Shown in pieces: positions 1-10,114 of a stretch of DNA of 64,000 nucleotides. The DNA is from Pectobacterium parmentieri (lineage in GTDB: Bacteria; Pseudomonadota; Gammaproteobacteria; Enterobacterales; Enterobacteriaceae): positions 682,001 through 746,000 of the forward strand of contig NZ_CP015749.1 in the NCBI RefSeq assembly GCF_001742145.1. Direction: 5' to 3'. The translations under genes were made by a program, and so were the position numbers. Under the pieces are notes generated by a model. That model was not told the origin of the DNA. It worked only from the letters and a program-made list of their open reading frames with translations, and ran no database searches. The stretch's first letter is position 1. Every line of letters begins with the position of its first letter.

Positions 1-1066
1 GATCGAACAAGCTAGTATTCGTGGTAATAACGCCCGCAGTCAGGGCGGAAACTGCTATATAGGGTTTAACGGTGGAGGCGGGAGGATAAATTCCCTGTGT
101 TGCACGGTTGATCAATGGACGATTGGGATCGTTTTGTAGCTTCGCATAATTTTTGGTGGAAATCCCGTCGACAAACAGATTGGGGTCGTAACTGGGGGTG
201 GAAACCATCGCCAGAATACCACCGTCGCGTGGGTCGGTGACAATGACGGCAGCGCGGCTGCCTTCCAGAAGTTTTTCGATGTAGATTTGCAGGCTCAGAT
301 CCAGCGTTAGATAAATATCACGCCCGGCCTGCGGAGGTTGTTCGTGGAGCTGGCGGATCACGCGGCCGCGGTTGTTAACTTCAACTTCTTCATAGCCGGG
401 CTTACCGTGCAGCAAATCCTCATAATGACGTTCGATACCCAGCTTGCCTATGTCGCGCGTCGCGGCGTAATCGGCGATTTTTTCTTCTTTGGTCAGCCGT
501 TCTACGTCTTTATCGTTGATTTTGGAGACATAGCCAGTGACGTGCGTTAGTGCAGAACCGTAAGGATAATAGCGGCGTTGATAGCCTTTAACCTCAACGC
601 CGGGAAAGCGGTATTGGTTGACGGCGAAACGGGCAACCTGAATCTCATCAAGCCCGGTTTTTACTGGAATGGAAGTGAAACGGCGTGAACGCTTGCGTTC
701 TTTTTCGAAATTTTCCAGATCGTCATCGGTCAAATTAACGATGGGGCGCAGCGCGTCCAGCGTTTCTTTCAGGTTGTCGACTTTATCGGGCACCAGCTCT
801 AATTGATAGATGGTACGATTCAATGCCAACGGCGTACCGTTACGGTCGTAGATGATGCCGCGGCTTGGCGCGATAGGAACCAGCTTAATGCGGTTCTCGT
901 TAGAGCGCGTGCGATAGTCATCGACGCGCAAAATTTGCAGATGATAAAGATTAGCGACTAATACACCAGAAAGCAGCAAAATGCCCAGAAAGGCTACCAA
1001 AGCACGGCGCACGAACAGAGCGGACTCCGCCGTATAATCACGAAAGGGTTTGCGTTCTACTTTCAT
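1..1066 (-). CDS. mrdA: Penicillin-binding protein 2, peptidoglycan transpeptidase (C-terminus outside window)
   Basis: Transpeptidase of the elongasome that cross-links peptidoglycan in the periplasm and keeps rod shape. The visible 355 residues hold a short cytoplasmic start (MKVERKPFRDYT), one membrane segment at about residues 20-40, the dimerisation region, and the start of the transpeptidase domain with the catalytic serine at about residue 331 in the motif STVKP (bases 62-76). The rest, including the SxN and KTG motifs, lies beyond the window edge. The gene is truncated by the window and not broken. It sits 33 bp after rlmH on the same strand, as in E. coli, where rsfS-rlmH-mrdA-mrdB are transcribed together. 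The E. coli protein has PPGSTVKP where this one has PPASTVKP. Confidence 0.96.
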   Translation of the reverse strand, partial: MKVERKPFRDYTAESALFVRRALVAFLGILLLSGVLVANLYHLQILRVDDYRTRSNENRIKLVPIAPSRGIIYDRNGTPLALNRTIYQLELVPDKVDNLKETLDALRPIVNLTDDDLENFEKERKRSRRFTSIPVKTGLDEIQVARFAVNQYRFPGVEVKGYQRRYYPYGSALTHVTGYVSKINDKDVERLTKEEKIADYAATRDIGKLGIERHYEDLLHGKPGYEEVEVNNRGRVIRQLHEQPPQAGRDIYLTLDLSLQIYIEKLLEGSRAAVIVTDPRDGGILAMVSTPSYDPNLFVDGISTKNYAKLQNDPNRPLINRATQGIYPPASTVKPYIAVSALTAGVITTNTSLFD

Positions 1067-1099
1067 CCAGTGTTATTTCACATGTTTCATCGTATCGCC

Positions 1100-1570
1100 T
1101 TACTCCCGATGGTAAGGGTGATTAGTCGTAATGCTCCATGCACGATACAGACTCTCTGCCACCAGTACACGAACGAGCGGGTGAGGCAACGTTAATGGCG
1201 AGAGTGACCAGCTTTGTTCCGCTGCGGCTTTGCATTCCGGCGCAAGCCCTTCAGGTCCGCCAATCAGCAGACTGACATCGCGCCCATCCTGTTTCCAGCG
1301 CTCTAGCTGTTGCGCCAACTGCGGCGTTTCCCAGCGAGTACCTGGAATATCCAGCGTAACAATACGGTTGCCTTTGCCCACCGCCGCCAGCATCTGTTCG
1401 CCTTCGCGCTCCAGAATGCGTTTAATATCGGCATTTTTGCCCCGTTTCCCCGCCGGAATTTCGAGTAATTCGAAAGGCATGTCCTTCGGGAAGCGCCGCA
1501 GATAATCGGTGAAACCAGTCTGCACCCAGTCGGGCATTTTGGTGCCAACGGCGACCAGTTGCAGTTTCAT
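1100..1570 (-). CDS. rlmH: 23S rRNA pseudouridine-1915 N3-methyltransferase RlmH
   Basis: SPOUT-class methyltransferase that methylates pseudouridine 1915 in helix 69 of 23S rRNA on assembled 70S ribosomes. The 156-residue product begins [16 protein letters not shown] and contains the SAM-binding SPOUT knot with LLIGGPEGL and the C-terminal [16 protein letters not shown], both diagnostic of the family (usual length 155-156). An in-frame ATG lies further upstream inside rsfS. I chose the ATG at 1570 because it follows the rsfS stop by one base and gives the family length. The neighbouring rsfS also acts on the ribosome, so the pair forms a ribosome module in front of mrdA. Confidence 0.96.
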   Translation of the reverse strand: MKLQLVAVGTKMPDWVQTGFTDYLRRFPKDMPFELLEIPAGKRGKNADIKRILEREGEQMLAAVGKGNRIVTLDIPGTRWETPQLAQQLERWKQDGRDVSLLIGGPEGLAPECKAAAEQSWSLSPLTLPHPLVRVLVAESLYRAWSITTNHPYHRE

Positions 1571-1571
1571 G

Positions 1572-1889
1572 CTAGCCCCACAGCTTTTCCAATTCGTATA
1601 ACTGGCGGCTTTCTTCTTGCAATACATGAACCATCACGTCACCTAAATCGACAACAACCCAGTCAGAGGCATTTTCACCCTCAACGCCGAGTGGAATCAA
1701 ACCTGCTGCGCGTGAGGATTGCACGACGTGATCGGCAATAGACGCGACATGACGTGTAGATGTGCCCGTACAGATAACCATGTAATCGGTGATGCTGGAT
1801 TTACCCTGGACGTTGAGTGCAACGATATCCTGGGCTTTTAAGTCATCGACCTTATCAATAACGAAGTCTTGGAGTGCTTGACCTTGCAA
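1572..1889 (-). CDS. rsfS: Ribosomal silencing factor RsfS
   Basis: Binds ribosomal protein uL14 and blocks joining of the 30S and 50S subunits, lowering translation in stationary phase or starvation. The 105-residue product matches the RsfS/YbeB/Iojap family over its full length, with the conserved [15 protein letters not shown] block and the C-terminal [13 protein letters not shown]. The start is a TTG codon (bases 1889-1887) with the purine-rich stretch GAGGGGG placed about 6 bases upstream. From memory, E. coli rsfS also starts with TTG, so this is probably conserved. It is the first gene of the rsfS-rlmH-mrdA run and is followed by rlmH after one base. Confidence 0.95.
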   Translation of the reverse strand: MQGQALQDFVIDKVDDLKAQDIVALNVQGKSSITDYMVICTGTSTRHVASIADHVVQSSRAAGLIPLGVEGENASDWVVVDLGDVMVHVLQEESRQLYELEKLWG

Positions 1890-2083
1890 AGGTTCCCCCT
1901 CAATGGCGTTCTATCAGTCACTGATGAACGCGTGTGGCGCTGAATTGTTTAAGAAAAACGTAAATCACCGAGTAATTGCCGAGAATTCCCGCTTTTCCCG
2001 GTGATTGAAACCAGCCGCGGAGTATATCACGCACTTTTGCCGAGTGGTATAAAGCCCGTGGCTGATAGATGGGAAAACCTGTG

Positions 2084-2743
2084 CTATTGGTACAAGCCGT
2101 GTTCGTCGATGTAGTTGAGTACGGTGGGAGGCAATAAATCGTGGCAGTCCAGGCCTTGCTGTCGCCGCTGGCGAATGTCCGTTGCGGAAATGGTGACCAG
2201 TGGCGTGTCTGCCAAAAAGATACGTCCGTGCGACTGCTGATGAAGATCGTCTGGTGTGTGCGTCAGATGATTGTCCAACCACTGCTGCAATTCGGGTGTT
2301 TCCAGCGTCGAGCGATAGCCGGGACGGGCGCACACCAGTAAATGGCAAACGCTGAGTAGATCTTGCCAGCGGTGCCAACGGTGTAGAGTCAGCAGCGAGT
2401 CTTGCCCGATGATAAATCCCAGTGGTGTATCGCGGTCTTTTTCAGCTCGCAATGCTTCCAGCGTATCAATGGTGTAGGAGGGGGTTTGCCGTTGCAGCTC
2501 CCGATCGTCCACGGTAAAGAGCGGATTACCTTCAACGGCAAGTTCAGCCATATGAAAACGCTGCCGGGAGCTGGCTTCGGGCTGCTGTCGGTGCGGCGGA
2601 ACATTATTGGGCATCAGGACGACGCTAGTCAGCCCTACGAGCTTTGCCAGCGCAGTCACTGGCTGAAGGTGGCCGTAATGGATGGGATCGAACGTGCCGC
2701 CAAAAAATGCGGTCAACGATGGTGCAGTGGATGGCCTATTCAG
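2084..2743 (-). CDS. nadD: Nicotinate-nucleotide adenylyltransferase NadD
   Basis: Adenylates nicotinate mononucleotide to deamido-NAD in NAD synthesis. The nucleotidyltransferase signature [11 protein letters not shown] and the C-terminal ISATDIR motif are present, as are PNNVPPH and FIIGQDSLL. The start is uncertain. The open frame reaches a GTG at 2773, but no ribosome-binding site precedes it and it would overlap holA by 34 bases. A CTG at 2743 has GGAGG seven bases upstream and overlaps the holA stop as CTGA, like a normal ATGA coupling. I prefer the CTG, giving 219 residues (E. coli 213). A TTG further in would start within two residues of the nucleotide-binding core. Translation is probably coupled to holA. 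Confidence 0.9.
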   Translation of the reverse strand: MNRPSTAPSLTAFFGGTFDPIHYGHLQPVTALAKLVGLTSVVLMPNNVPPHRQQPEASSRQRFHMAELAVEGNPLFTVDDRELQRQTPSYTIDTLEALRAEKDRDTPLGFIIGQDSLLTLHRWHRWQDLLSVCHLLVCARPGYRSTLETPELQQWLDNHLTHTPDDLHQQSHGRIFLADTPLVTISATDIRQRRQQGLDCHDLLPPTVLNYIDEHGLYQ

Positions 2744-3765
2744 ATGAATGCCTCCGGCAAGGCTTTGCCGCACAGCAGCATGGCAAGCGATTCAAGTTCA
2801 GACCAAACGGATTGACCATAATCTTGCTTTAGGGTTATTTCCACCTGTGTCAGTAACCGCACGGCCTGCTGTAGTTGCTGAAGAGAAAGCCGCTGTAATG
2901 CTTGACTGAGCAGATCACGTCGGTTTTGCCACACTTTTTGCTGATCGAATAACGTGCGCAGCGGCGTGTCTGACATGCGCCGTTTCAGCGCCAACAGTTG
3001 TAGCAACTCGCGCTGTAGCGTGCGCAGCAAAATGACAGGTTCGCAATCTTCCTGCTTTAACTGTTGCAAAATGTGCCAGGCGCGTTTGGCTTTACCTGCC
3101 AGTAACGCATCAAGCCAGTGAAAAGGCGTGAAGTGTGCGGCATCGTTGACCGCATTTTCTACGCGCGGCAGGGTCAGCTTGCCATCGGGATAAAGCAGCG
3201 CCAATCGTTCTAACGCCTGAGACAGCGCGAGAAGGTTGCCTTCATAGCAATAGCAAATGAGCTGCGTGGCCTGTTCATCCAACGTCAACTTCATCGCTTT
3301 GGCGCGCTGAGCAACCCAACGGGGGAGCTGTGCTTGTTCCGGCGTCAGGCAATTGATATAGACACTGTCTTGCGACAGCGCTTTGATCCAGGCGCTGTTT
3401 TCCTGCGCTTTCGTCAGCTTATGGCCGCGCAGGATCAGCAAAATATCGGGGTGTAATAATCCAGAAAGCTTGATCAGATTTTCGCTCATCGCTGCATTCG
3501 GGCCATTTTCCGGCAAGATCAGCAGAAGCGATTGGCGCGAAGCGAACAGGCTGAGCGCCTGACAGGTACTGAAAATCGCATCCCATTCGGTATGTAGATC
3601 CAGAATGAAACTGAAATGCTCGCTGAATTCGTGCTGTTGAGCGACGCGTTTAATGCTATCGAGGCTTTCTTGCAGCAGGAGAGGGTCTGAACCGAAGACC
3701 AAATAACAACCGCGCAGCCCCTCATGGAGTTGCGCGGTGAGTTGTTCGGGGTAAAGCCGAATCAT
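2740..3765 (-). CDS. holA: DNA polymerase III subunit delta (clamp loader wrench)
   Basis: The delta subunit of the clamp loader opens the beta sliding clamp during replication. The 341-residue product (E. coli 343) begins [20 protein letters not shown] and shows the HolA pattern: N-terminal [23 protein letters not shown] core strand, and a helical C-terminal collar domain. The ATG overlaps the lptE stop by four bases (ATGA) and its own stop overlaps the proposed nadD start, so leuS-lptE-holA-nadD read as one tightly packed transcript, the usual enteric order. Confidence 0.95.
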   Translation of the reverse strand: MIRLYPEQLTAQLHEGLRGCYLVFGSDPLLLQESLDSIKRVAQQHEFSEHFSFILDLHTEWDAIFSTCQALSLFASRQSLLLILPENGPNAAMSENLIKLSGLLHPDILLILRGHKLTKAQENSAWIKALSQDSVYINCLTPEQAQLPRWVAQRAKAMKLTLDEQATQLICYCYEGNLLALSQALERLALLYPDGKLTLPRVENAVNDAAHFTPFHWLDALLAGKAKRAWHILQQLKQEDCEPVILLRTLQRELLQLLALKRRMSDTPLRTLFDQQKVWQNRRDLLSQALQRLSLQQLQQAVRLLTQVEITLKQDYGQSVWSELESLAMLLCGKALPEAFI

Positions 3766-4316
3766 GAACGCGTGGCGGCAGTCGTTGAATCGGTGGACTG
3801 CAGCCGATTTTTGACTTCCTGGCTACCGTTGATGGTCAGCAACTTACGTACCAACTGCTGGGCTGCCTGCTCACGCATTTCCTGACGGACGATGTCCTGT
3901 TCGGCATCTTTCGCCAGTGCAGCCAGCGGGTTATCAAAGAACGTGCGGAACACCGTCACGCTGAGCGGATAAATATCTTCACCCGGCATCAGCACCTGCG
4001 CTTGCAACGTTAGCACCATCTGGTATTCCGCTGTTTTACCGTCCTGAAAAATAGAGACAGTATCACGCGTTTCGCTTGAGCCCAGTACCCGCAGAGACGG
4101 AATATCCTGACGCGTCGCATCGTCAACGATTTTTACATCGCTGAGACGGAGCTGCTCGCGCACCGCACGCGTTAGCGGACCATAAGGGTCACTGCTGTCG
4201 ACGATGAGTGTTTGTAACTGCGTAGGCACTTGTGTCGTGCCGCGCAGATGAAAACCGCAGCCAGCGGTGATTAACACCGCCAGCCCCAGCAACAACGTGA
4301 ATAGACGATGTCGCAC
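3762..4316 (-). CDS. lptE: LPS-assembly lipoprotein LptE
   Basis: Outer-membrane lipoprotein that plugs the LptD barrel and helps insert lipopolysaccharide into the outer leaflet. The 184-residue product has a lipoprotein signal peptide ([20 protein letters not shown]) with the lipidated cysteine at residue 20, followed by the family start GFHLRGT. The C-terminal tail is rich in Ser/Thr/Gln and weakly conserved, as is usual. It lies 14 bases after leuS and overlaps holA by four bases. The former name is rlpB. Confidence 0.95.
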   Translation of the reverse strand: MRHRLFTLLLGLAVLITAGCGFHLRGTTQVPTQLQTLIVDSSDPYGPLTRAVREQLRLSDVKIVDDATRQDIPSLRVLGSSETRDTVSIFQDGKTAEYQMVLTLQAQVLMPGEDIYPLSVTVFRTFFDNPLAALAKDAEQDIVRQEMREQAAQQLVRKLLTINGSQEVKNRLQSTDSTTAATRS

Positions 4317-4330
4317 AGTTCCTCCTTGCC

Positions 4331-6913
4331 TTAACCTACAACCAGATTAAGCAGTTTGCCAGGGACATAAATCACTTTACGAACCGTGACGCCGTCCAGA
4401 TATTTCGCGACCAGCGGTTCCTGAGCAGCGCGTTCGCGAACCTGTTCTTCGCTGGCATCAGCGGCAACGGTAATTTTACCACGTACTTTACCGTTAACCT
4501 GAACGACGACCAGTTTGGAATCTTCCACCATCGCGTTCTCATCCGCAACCGGCCACGGTGCGGTATCCACATCGCCTTCACCTTGCAGCGCGTGCCACAG
4601 TGTGAAGCAAACGTGCGGAGTGAACGGATAGAGCATACGAACGACGGCCAGCAGTGTTTCCTGCGTCAGCGCGCGATCTTGATCGCTTTCCTGCGGCGCT
4701 TTCGCCAGCTTGTTCATCAGTTCCATGATGGCAGCGATCGCGGTATTGAAGGTCTGGCGACGGCCGATATCATCGGTCACTTTAGCGATCGTTTTGTGCA
4801 GATCTCGACGCAGTGACTTCTGATCTTCAGTCAGTGTAGCGATATCCAGAGCCGTTACCGCACCTTTCTCGGTATGCTCGAAGGCTTGTCTCCAGACACG
4901 TTTCAGGAAGCGGTTCGCGCCTTCTACGCCGGATTCTTGCCATTCCAGCGTCATTTCCGCCGGGGAAGCAAACATCATGAACAGACGAACGGTATCCGCA
5001 CCGTATTTCTCTACCATGACCTGCGGGTCGATGCCGTTGTTTTTGGACTTCGACATTTTGCTCATACCCGCGTAGATCACGTTACGGCCTTCGTTATCGA
5101 CGGCTTTGACGATGCGACCTTTCTCATCACGCTCAACGGTAACGTCGGCAGGTGAAACCCAGATGCGCTCGCCGTTATTACCCAGGTAGTAGAAGGCATC
5201 CGCCAACACCATACCCTGACACAGCAGGCGTTTGGCTGGTTCATCAGACGTAACCAGACCCGCATCGCGCATCAGTTTGTGGAAGAAGCGGAAATACATC
5301 AGGTGCATGATGGCGTGTTCGATACCGCCGACATATTGGTCAACGGGCAGCCAGTAGTTGGCGGCAGCCGGATCGAGCATCCCCTGATCGTACTGCGGGC
5401 AAGTATAGCGGGCGTAGTACCAGGACGATTCCATAAAGGTGTCGAACGTGTCGGTTTCACGCAGCGCCGGCTGACCGTTAACGGTGGTCTTCGCCCATTC
5501 CGGGTTAGATTTCAGCGGGCTGGTGATGCCATCCATCACGACATCTTCCGGCAGGATCACCGGCAACTGATCTTCTGGAGTCGGGATGACGGTGCCGTCT
5601 TCCAGCGTCACCATTGGAATTGGCGCGCCCCAGTAGCGCTGACGGGAGACACCCCAGTCGCGTAGGCGATAGTTGACTTTACGCTCGCCAATGCCTTTTT
5701 CTACCAGCTTATCGGCAATAGCGTTGAAGGCCGCATCGAAATCCAGACTGTCAAACTCGCCGGAGTTGAACAGGCTACCTTTTTCCGTCATTGCTTCAGT
5801 GGACAGATCGGGCTTGCTGCCGTCGGCATTCAGAATAACTGGCTTGATGGACAAGTCATATTTGGTGGCAAATTCCCAGTCACGCTGGTCGTGGCCCGGA
5901 ACGGCCATGACTGCGCCTGTGCCGTATTCCATCAGAACAAAGTTGGCAACCCAGATAGCGACTTTCTCACCGTTCAGCGGGTGAATGGCATACAGGCCGG
6001 TGGCTATGCCTTTTTTCTCCATCGTCGCCATATCGGCTTCAGCGACTTTGGTATTACGGCACTCTGCAATGAAATCGGCCAACGCTGGATTGGTTGCGGC
6101 AGCCTGCGCGGCGAGAGGGTGACCCGCAGCAACGGCAACGTAGGTCACGCCCATGAACGTATCCGGACGCGTAGTGTAAACGCTCAGTTTCTCTGTGCTG
6201 TCTGCCACGTCAAAGGTGATTTCCACCCCTTCAGAACGGCCAATCCAGTTACGCTGCATGGTTTTGACCTGCTCAGGCCAGCTTTCCAGCGTATCTAAAT
6301 CGTTCAGCAGTTGGTCTGCATAGGCGGTGATTTTGATAAACCACTGCGGAATCTCTTTGCGTTCAACCTTGGTGTCACAGCGCCAGCAGCAGCCGTCGAT
6401 AACTTGTTCGTTCGCCAGCACAGTTTGGTCGTTCGGACACCAGTTAACGGCGGAGGTTTTTTTATACACCAGGCCTTTTTCGTACAGCTTGGTGAAGAAC
6501 CACTGTTCCCAGCGGTAGTAGTCCGGTTTACAGGTCGCGACTTCACGATCCCAGTCATAGCCAAAGCCCAGCAGTTTGAGCTGGTTTTTCATGTAGTCGA
6601 TGTTGGCATAGGTCCAGGGGGCAGGTGCGGTATTGTTTTTGACCGCTGCGCCTTCAGCAGGCAGGCCAAACGCATCCCAACCGATCGGTTGCAGAACATT
6701 TTTGCCCAGCATGCGCTGATAGCGGGAAATCACGTCACCGATGGTGTAGTTACGGACGTGGCCCATATGTAGTCGACCAGAAGGGTATGGCAGCATGGAA
6801 AGGCAATAATATTTTTCCTTGCCAGGCTGTTCGGTGACTTTAAATGTCTGCTTCTCTTGCCAGTGAAGCTGGACGTCCGCTTCTATCTCTTCTGGGCGGT
6901 ATTGCTCTTGCAT
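4331..6913 (-). CDS. leuS: Leucyl-tRNA synthetase
   Basis: Class I aminoacyl-tRNA synthetase charging tRNA-Leu in the cytoplasm. The 860-residue product equals the E. coli length. The HIGH-type motif is HMGH near residue 50 ([18 protein letters not shown]), the CP1 editing domain carries the conserved T-rich [12 protein letters not shown] stretch, and the KMSKS loop appears as MSKSKN around residue 620. A zinc-site cysteine pair (CPNDQ...CCWRC) is also visible. It is the first gene of the leuS-lptE-holA-nadD run and is divergent from ybeL across a 308 bp gap. Its cognate tRNA-Leu(UAG) is encoded near 20.1 kb. Confidence 0.98.
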   Translation of the reverse strand: MQEQYRPEEIEADVQLHWQEKQTFKVTEQPGKEKYYCLSMLPYPSGRLHMGHVRNYTIGDVISRYQRMLGKNVLQPIGWDAFGLPAEGAAVKNNTAPAPWTYANIDYMKNQLKLLGFGYDWDREVATCKPDYYRWEQWFFTKLYEKGLVYKKTSAVNWCPNDQTVLANEQVIDGCCWRCDTKVERKEIPQWFIKITAYADQLLNDLDTLESWPEQVKTMQRNWIGRSEGVEITFDVADSTEKLSVYTTRPDTFMGVTYVAVAAGHPLAAQAAATNPALADFIAECRNTKVAEADMATMEKKGIATGLYAIHPLNGEKVAIWVANFVLMEYGTGAVMAVPGHDQRDWEFATKYDLSIKPVILNADGSKPDLSTEAMTEKGSLFNSGEFDSLDFDAAFNAIADKLVEKGIGERKVNYRLRDWGVSRQRYWGAPIPMVTLEDGTVIPTPEDQLPVILPEDVVMDGITSPLKSNPEWAKTTVNGQPALRETDTFDTFMESSWYYARYTCPQYDQGMLDPAAANYWLPVDQYVGGIEHAIMHLMYFRFFHKLMRDAGLVTSDEPAKRLLCQGMVLADAFYYLGNNGERIWVSPADVTVERDEKGRIVKAVDNEGRNVIYAGMSKMSKSKNNGIDPQVMVEKYGADTVRLFMMFASPAEMTLEWQESGVEGANRFLKRVWRQAFEHTEKGAVTALDIATLTEDQKSLRRDLHKTIAKVTDDIGRRQTFNTAIAAIMELMNKLAKAPQESDQDRALTQETLLAVVRMLYPFTPHVCFTLWHALQGEGDVDTAPWPVADENAMVEDSKLVVVQVNGKVRGKITVAADASEEQVRERAAQEPLVAKYLDGVTVRKVIYVPGKLLNLVVG

Positions 6914-6988
6914 GGCTGCCAGGGGTCCTGTTTAGTGAAGAATCGCTACGTGAGTAGCCTGTTCTGATTCATAACAAAAGATCCGCAT

Positions 6989-7017
6989 AGCATAGCCGTA
7001 AGCGGCGCAGGCAACAA
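6989..7017 (-). promoter_or_regulatory. Tentative sigma-70 promoter for leuS
   Basis: In the 308 bp gap between leuS and ybeL the minus strand offers TTGTTG (7017-7012) and TATGCT (6994-6989) separated by 17 bases, about 70 bases ahead of the leuS ATG. Both hexamers have two mismatches to consensus, so this is only a candidate. I see no strong hairpin or operator in the rest of this gap. Confidence 0.3.
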
Positions 7018-7221
7018 CACCCAGCGCCCGACTGAGGAATATTTCTGATCTGTGAGCGGAATACTGCGAGGAATTGCGCAAATTGGCGACAATTCATCAG
7101 GTATGCGGAAAAAATAATCTAAAATAGAGAGAGATAGGCAACGTATCGGTTTTTGGCTAGATATGCCAGACAGCGAATAATCGTTTTTTATCACCCTTCA
7201 ACCCGCTATTCAGGAGGAAGC

Positions 7222-7704
7222 ATGAATAAACTAGCCCGCTATTACCGCGAGTTAATGGCTTCAGTGACGGCCCGGCTGAACAACGGTGAGCGCGATTTTG
7301 ACAGTCTGGTGCAGAGCGCCCGCAAAACCTTACAGGAAGGCTCTGAGCTGACGCAGAAAGAAATAGAACAGGTGATTCAGGCTGTTCAGCGCGATCTGGA
7401 AGAATTTGGCCGTAGCTATAGCGAAAGCCAGGATGAATTTACCGACAGCGTTTTTATGCGAGTGATCAAGGAAAGTCTGTGGCAGGAGTTGGCGGATATT
7501 ACGGATAAAACGCAATTGGAGTGGCGTGAACTCTTTAAAGATGTGAATCATCACGGGGTGTACCACAGTGGTGAAGTGGTGGGGCTAGGCAATCTGGTGT
7601 GTGAAAACTGCCATCACCATATCGCGTTCTACACACCGGAAATTTTGCCACTTTGTCCGAAATGTTCACATGACCTGTTTCATCGCCAGCCGTTTCAGCC
7701 GTAA
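7222..7704 (+). CDS. ybeL: YbeL-type zinc-ribbon protein (DUF1451)
   Basis: Small cytoplasmic protein of unknown function. The 160 residues (same as E. coli YbeL) form a long helical N-terminal part (MNKLARYYRELMASVTARL) and a C-terminal zinc ribbon with two CxxC-type pairs, CENCHHH and CPKCSHD. The frame is open further upstream, but the ATG at 7222 is preceded by a strong AGGAGGAAG site and gives the family length. It is divergent from leuS and convergent with gltL, with a hairpin terminator between. No function is claimed. Confidence 0.93.
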   Translation: MNKLARYYRELMASVTARLNNGERDFDSLVQSARKTLQEGSELTQKEIEQVIQAVQRDLEEFGRSYSESQDEFTDSVFMRVIKESLWQELADITDKTQLEWRELFKDVNHHGVYHSGEVVGLGNLVCENCHHHIAFYTPEILPLCPKCSHDLFHRQPFQP

Positions 7705-7722
7705 GACGCGCTAAATAGATAC

Positions 7723-7742
7723 AGCGTGCCTTGCGGCACGCT
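7723..7742. terminator. Hairpin between convergent ybeL and gltL
   Basis: AGCGTGCC and GGCACGCT form a perfect 8-bp stem around a TTGC loop, 18 bases after the ybeL stop and 10 bases after the gltL stop. The flanking T tracts are short on both sides, so termination strength is uncertain, but the position suggests a shared bidirectional terminator. Confidence 0.6.
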
Positions 7743-7752
7743 TTGACGGGTA

Positions 7753-8478
7753 TTAATGCAAGATTTTCGCCAGAAAGTCTTTCGCACGTTCGGACTGTGG
7801 ATTATTGAAGAAATCATCCTTGCGGGTGTCTTCAACAATTTTGCCCTCATCCATAAAGATCACGCGGTGCGCAACTTTACGGGCAAAGCCCATTTCATGG
7901 GTGACGACCATCATGGTCATACCTTCCTGCGCCAATTCAACCATAACGTCCAGCACTTCGTTGATCATCTCTGGATCGAGTGCGGATGTCGGTTCGTCAA
8001 ATAACATCGCGATAGGGTCCATACACAGCGCGCGGGCAATCGCGACACGTTGCTGCTGACCACCGGAGAGCTGCCCAGGGTACTTGTTGGCGTGTGCCGC
8101 CAGCCCCACACGTTCCAACAGCTTCTGTGCTTTGGCTTTGGCATCTTCGCGCTTACGCTTTAGCACTTTTACCTGTGCCAGCGTTAGGTTCTCGATGATC
8201 GATAAATGTGGAAAAAGCTCAAAGTGTTGGAACACCATCCCGACTTTGGAACGTAACTGGGCCAGATTGGTTTTTTTATCGTTAACAGCAGTGCCATTGA
8301 CGGTAATTTCACCTTTTTGAATCGGTTCCAGTCCATTTACGGTTTTGATCAGGGTTGATTTACCGGAGCCAGAAGGCCCGCAGACGACGACAACTTCACC
8401 TTTTTTTACTTCTGTGGAGCAGTCGGCTAGCACCTGAAATTGGCCGTACCATTTAGAAACATTTTTCAGGGAAATCAT
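7753..8478 (-). CDS. gltL: Glutamate/aspartate ABC transporter ATPase GltL
   Basis: ATP-binding subunit of the periplasmic glutamate/aspartate importer. The 241-residue product has the Walker A motif GPSGSGKST, the signature LSGGQQQR, Walker [14 protein letters not shown] and the H-loop [13 protein letters not shown] codon lies one codon upstream (8481), but the ATG at 8478 shares one base with the gltK stop (TGATG) and gives the E. coli length, so I use it. It is last in the gltI-gltJ-gltK-gltL operon. Confidence 0.96.
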   Translation of the reverse strand: MISLKNVSKWYGQFQVLADCSTEVKKGEVVVVCGPSGSGKSTLIKTVNGLEPIQKGEITVNGTAVNDKKTNLAQLRSKVGMVFQHFELFPHLSIIENLTLAQVKVLKRKREDAKAKAQKLLERVGLAAHANKYPGQLSGGQQQRVAIARALCMDPIAMLFDEPTSALDPEMINEVLDVMVELAQEGMTMMVVTHEMGFARKVAHRVIFMDEGKIVEDTRKDDFFNNPQSERAKDFLAKILH

Positions 8479-9152
8479 CAAACCGTCCTTTTTTTCAGGT
8501 AACTGACCAGCATTGAGGCAGTAATGCTGAAGAGAAAATAAATGAATCCAGCAAACAGGATCATTTCAACTTGTGTCCCGTCGCGCTCGCCGATGGTTGA
8601 GGCGGTACGGAAGAAATCAGCGAGGCTGAGTACGTAAACCAGTGAGGTATCCTGAAACAGGACGATACCTTGTGTCAGCAACAGCGGCACCATGGCACGG
8701 AATGCCTGTGGTAAAATAACCAGCTTCATGGACTGCCAGTGCGTCATTCCTAATGCTAACGCTGCGGAAGATTGACCGCGCGATACGCTGAGGATACCCG
8801 CACGAATGATTTCCGAATAGTAGGCTGCCTCGAACAGCGAGAAGGCTACCATAGCTGAAATCAGTCGAATATCGGTTTTCGGCGATAGCCCAAGCACATT
8901 TTGTAATAAGCTAGGAACCACCAGATAAAACCACAGTAGTACCATGACCAGTGGAACGGAGCGGAACAGGTTCACATACAGTTTGGCGAACCAACTGATG
9001 GGTTTTATCGGCGACAGACGCATTACCGCGAGGATCGTACCCCAGACAATCCCGAATACTACCGCCGTCAGCGTAATTTCGAGTGTGACGGCCATCCCCT
9101 GAATCAGGTACGGCATACTTGGCCCAATTGAGCTCCAGTCAAATTCATACAT
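8478..9152 (-). CDS. gltK: Glutamate/aspartate ABC transporter permease GltK
   Basis: Inner-membrane permease of the amino-acid polar type, 224 residues as in E. coli. Several hydrophobic segments are visible, for example near residues 20-45, 60-90 and 190-215. The EAA loop that contacts the ATPase appears as [25 protein letters not shown]. It starts three bases after gltJ and its stop overlaps the gltL start, so the three genes downstream of the gltI-gltJ gap form one coupled unit. Confidence 0.95.
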   Translation of the reverse strand: MYEFDWSSIGPSMPYLIQGMAVTLEITLTAVVFGIVWGTILAVMRLSPIKPISWFAKLYVNLFRSVPLVMVLLWFYLVVPSLLQNVLGLSPKTDIRLISAMVAFSLFEAAYYSEIIRAGILSVSRGQSSAALALGMTHWQSMKLVILPQAFRAMVPLLLTQGIVLFQDTSLVYVLSLADFFRTASTIGERDGTQVEMILFAGFIYFLFSITASMLVSYLKKRTV

Positions 9153-9155
9153 GAT

Positions 9156-9896
9156 TTATTTGCTCCCCATATTGCCCGGCAAACGGGTTTTTCGCTCAAC
9201 GACCTGCATGATCAACATAATAATGGCGTTGATGCCAACATACGCCAGTGTGATGGCGGTAAAGGATTCATAGGCGTGGGCTGAATAGTCCAGCAGCTTC
9301 CCTGCCTGTGCCGCCATATCAACCAGACCAATCGTGGAGGCGATAGCCGAGTTTTTTACCAGGTTTAACATTTCTGACGTCAGCGGCGGGACGATCACGC
9401 GATACGCATTCGGCAGTAACACATAGCGATAGGTTTGCGGTAGCGTCAGACCCATCGCCAACCCGGCTGCTTTCTGCCCGCGTGGTAGCGATTGAATCCC
9501 TGCGCGCACCTGCTCACAAACGCGCGCTGCGGTGAAGAGCCCCAGACAAATCATCGATGACAGAAAGAACTGAATATTAGGGTCTAGCTCGGCTTTAAAC
9601 CACATACCGATGTTGACGGGAAGCAGCTCGGGAACCACCAGATACCAGGTAAAGAACTGGACGATAAGCGGGACGTTGCGAAATAGTTCGACGTAGCAAG
9701 TACCAATGCTTGAAAGAAAACGGTTCGGGACGGTACGTAGGATTCCAAATAAAGAACCAATCAGAAAAGCGATAATCCAGGCACAGATGGATAGTGTGAC
9801 GGTGACTTGCAGACCGGACAAAATCCACCCGAGGTAGGTTGTGTTGCCGAAGGGGGCGGCTTGTAAAAATATGCCCCAGTTCCAATCTATTGACAT
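9156..9896 (-). CDS. gltJ: Glutamate/aspartate ABC transporter permease GltJ
   Basis: Second permease subunit, 246 residues (E. coli 246). It begins MSIDWNWGIFLQ, has an N-terminal pair of membrane segments and a conserved EAA loop (GLAMGLTLPQTYRYVLLPNAYR). The ATG at 9896 is preceded by CGGAG (9907-9903). A terminator hairpin ends only a few bases ahead of this site, so expression of gltJKL probably depends on read-through from gltI, which would leave the binding protein in excess, as is common in ABC importers. Confidence 0.95.
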   Translation of the reverse strand: MSIDWNWGIFLQAAPFGNTTYLGWILSGLQVTVTLSICAWIIAFLIGSLFGILRTVPNRFLSSIGTCYVELFRNVPLIVQFFTWYLVVPELLPVNIGMWFKAELDPNIQFFLSSMICLGLFTAARVCEQVRAGIQSLPRGQKAAGLAMGLTLPQTYRYVLLPNAYRVIVPPLTSEMLNLVKNSAIASTIGLVDMAAQAGKLLDYSAHAYESFTAITLAYVGINAIIMLIMQVVERKTRLPGNMGSK

Positions 9897-9909
9897 AACG
9901 AACTCCGGT

Positions 9910-9934
9910 AAAAAAAGGGTAGCGAAGCTACCCT
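9910..9934 (-). terminator. Rho-independent terminator in the gltI-gltJ gap
   Basis: On the minus strand AGGGTAGC and GCTACCCT form a perfect 8-bp stem around a TTC loop, followed directly by a run of T (positions 9916-9910). It ends three bases before the gltJ ribosome-binding site. It is the natural 3' end for a short transcript from gltI and probably lowers gltJKL expression. Confidence 0.85.
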
Positions 9935-10079
9935 GAAGATTGATGAGCGGCCATATTCCCGTTTTTTTTCAAACTACAGGCGTTGTATTTATTTCCTGTT
10001 TCTCGAAATTTCTCGGGGCAACATGTGATGGGGAACGACCATCACATGCCTGTCTGTCCTGCCACGAATCAGCAATCAG
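9910..10079 (-). ncRNA. sroC: Candidate SroC-like small RNA in the gltI-gltJ gap
   Basis: In E. coli and Salmonella the gltI-gltJ intergenic region yields SroC, a roughly 160-nt RNA cut from the gltI transcript that acts as a sponge for GcvB. The same gap here is 218 bp and ends in a strong terminator (9934-9910). It contains two further perfect hairpins: CATGTGATGG with CCATCACATG (10022-10048) and AGGGCAGA with TCTGCCCT (10080-10099) just after gltI. The 3' end is supported by sequence. The 5' end is a guess from the usual SroC length, because processing sites cannot be read here. Pairing to GcvB has not been tested. Confidence 0.5.
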
Positions 10080-10114
10080 AGGGCAGATTATTCTGCCCTT
10101 ATTCTCATTATTAA

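Noticed and set aside
2744..2773. GTG at 2773 as the nadD start
   Set aside because: No ribosome-binding site precedes it and it would overlap holA by 34 bases. The CTG at 2743 has GGAGG at good spacing.
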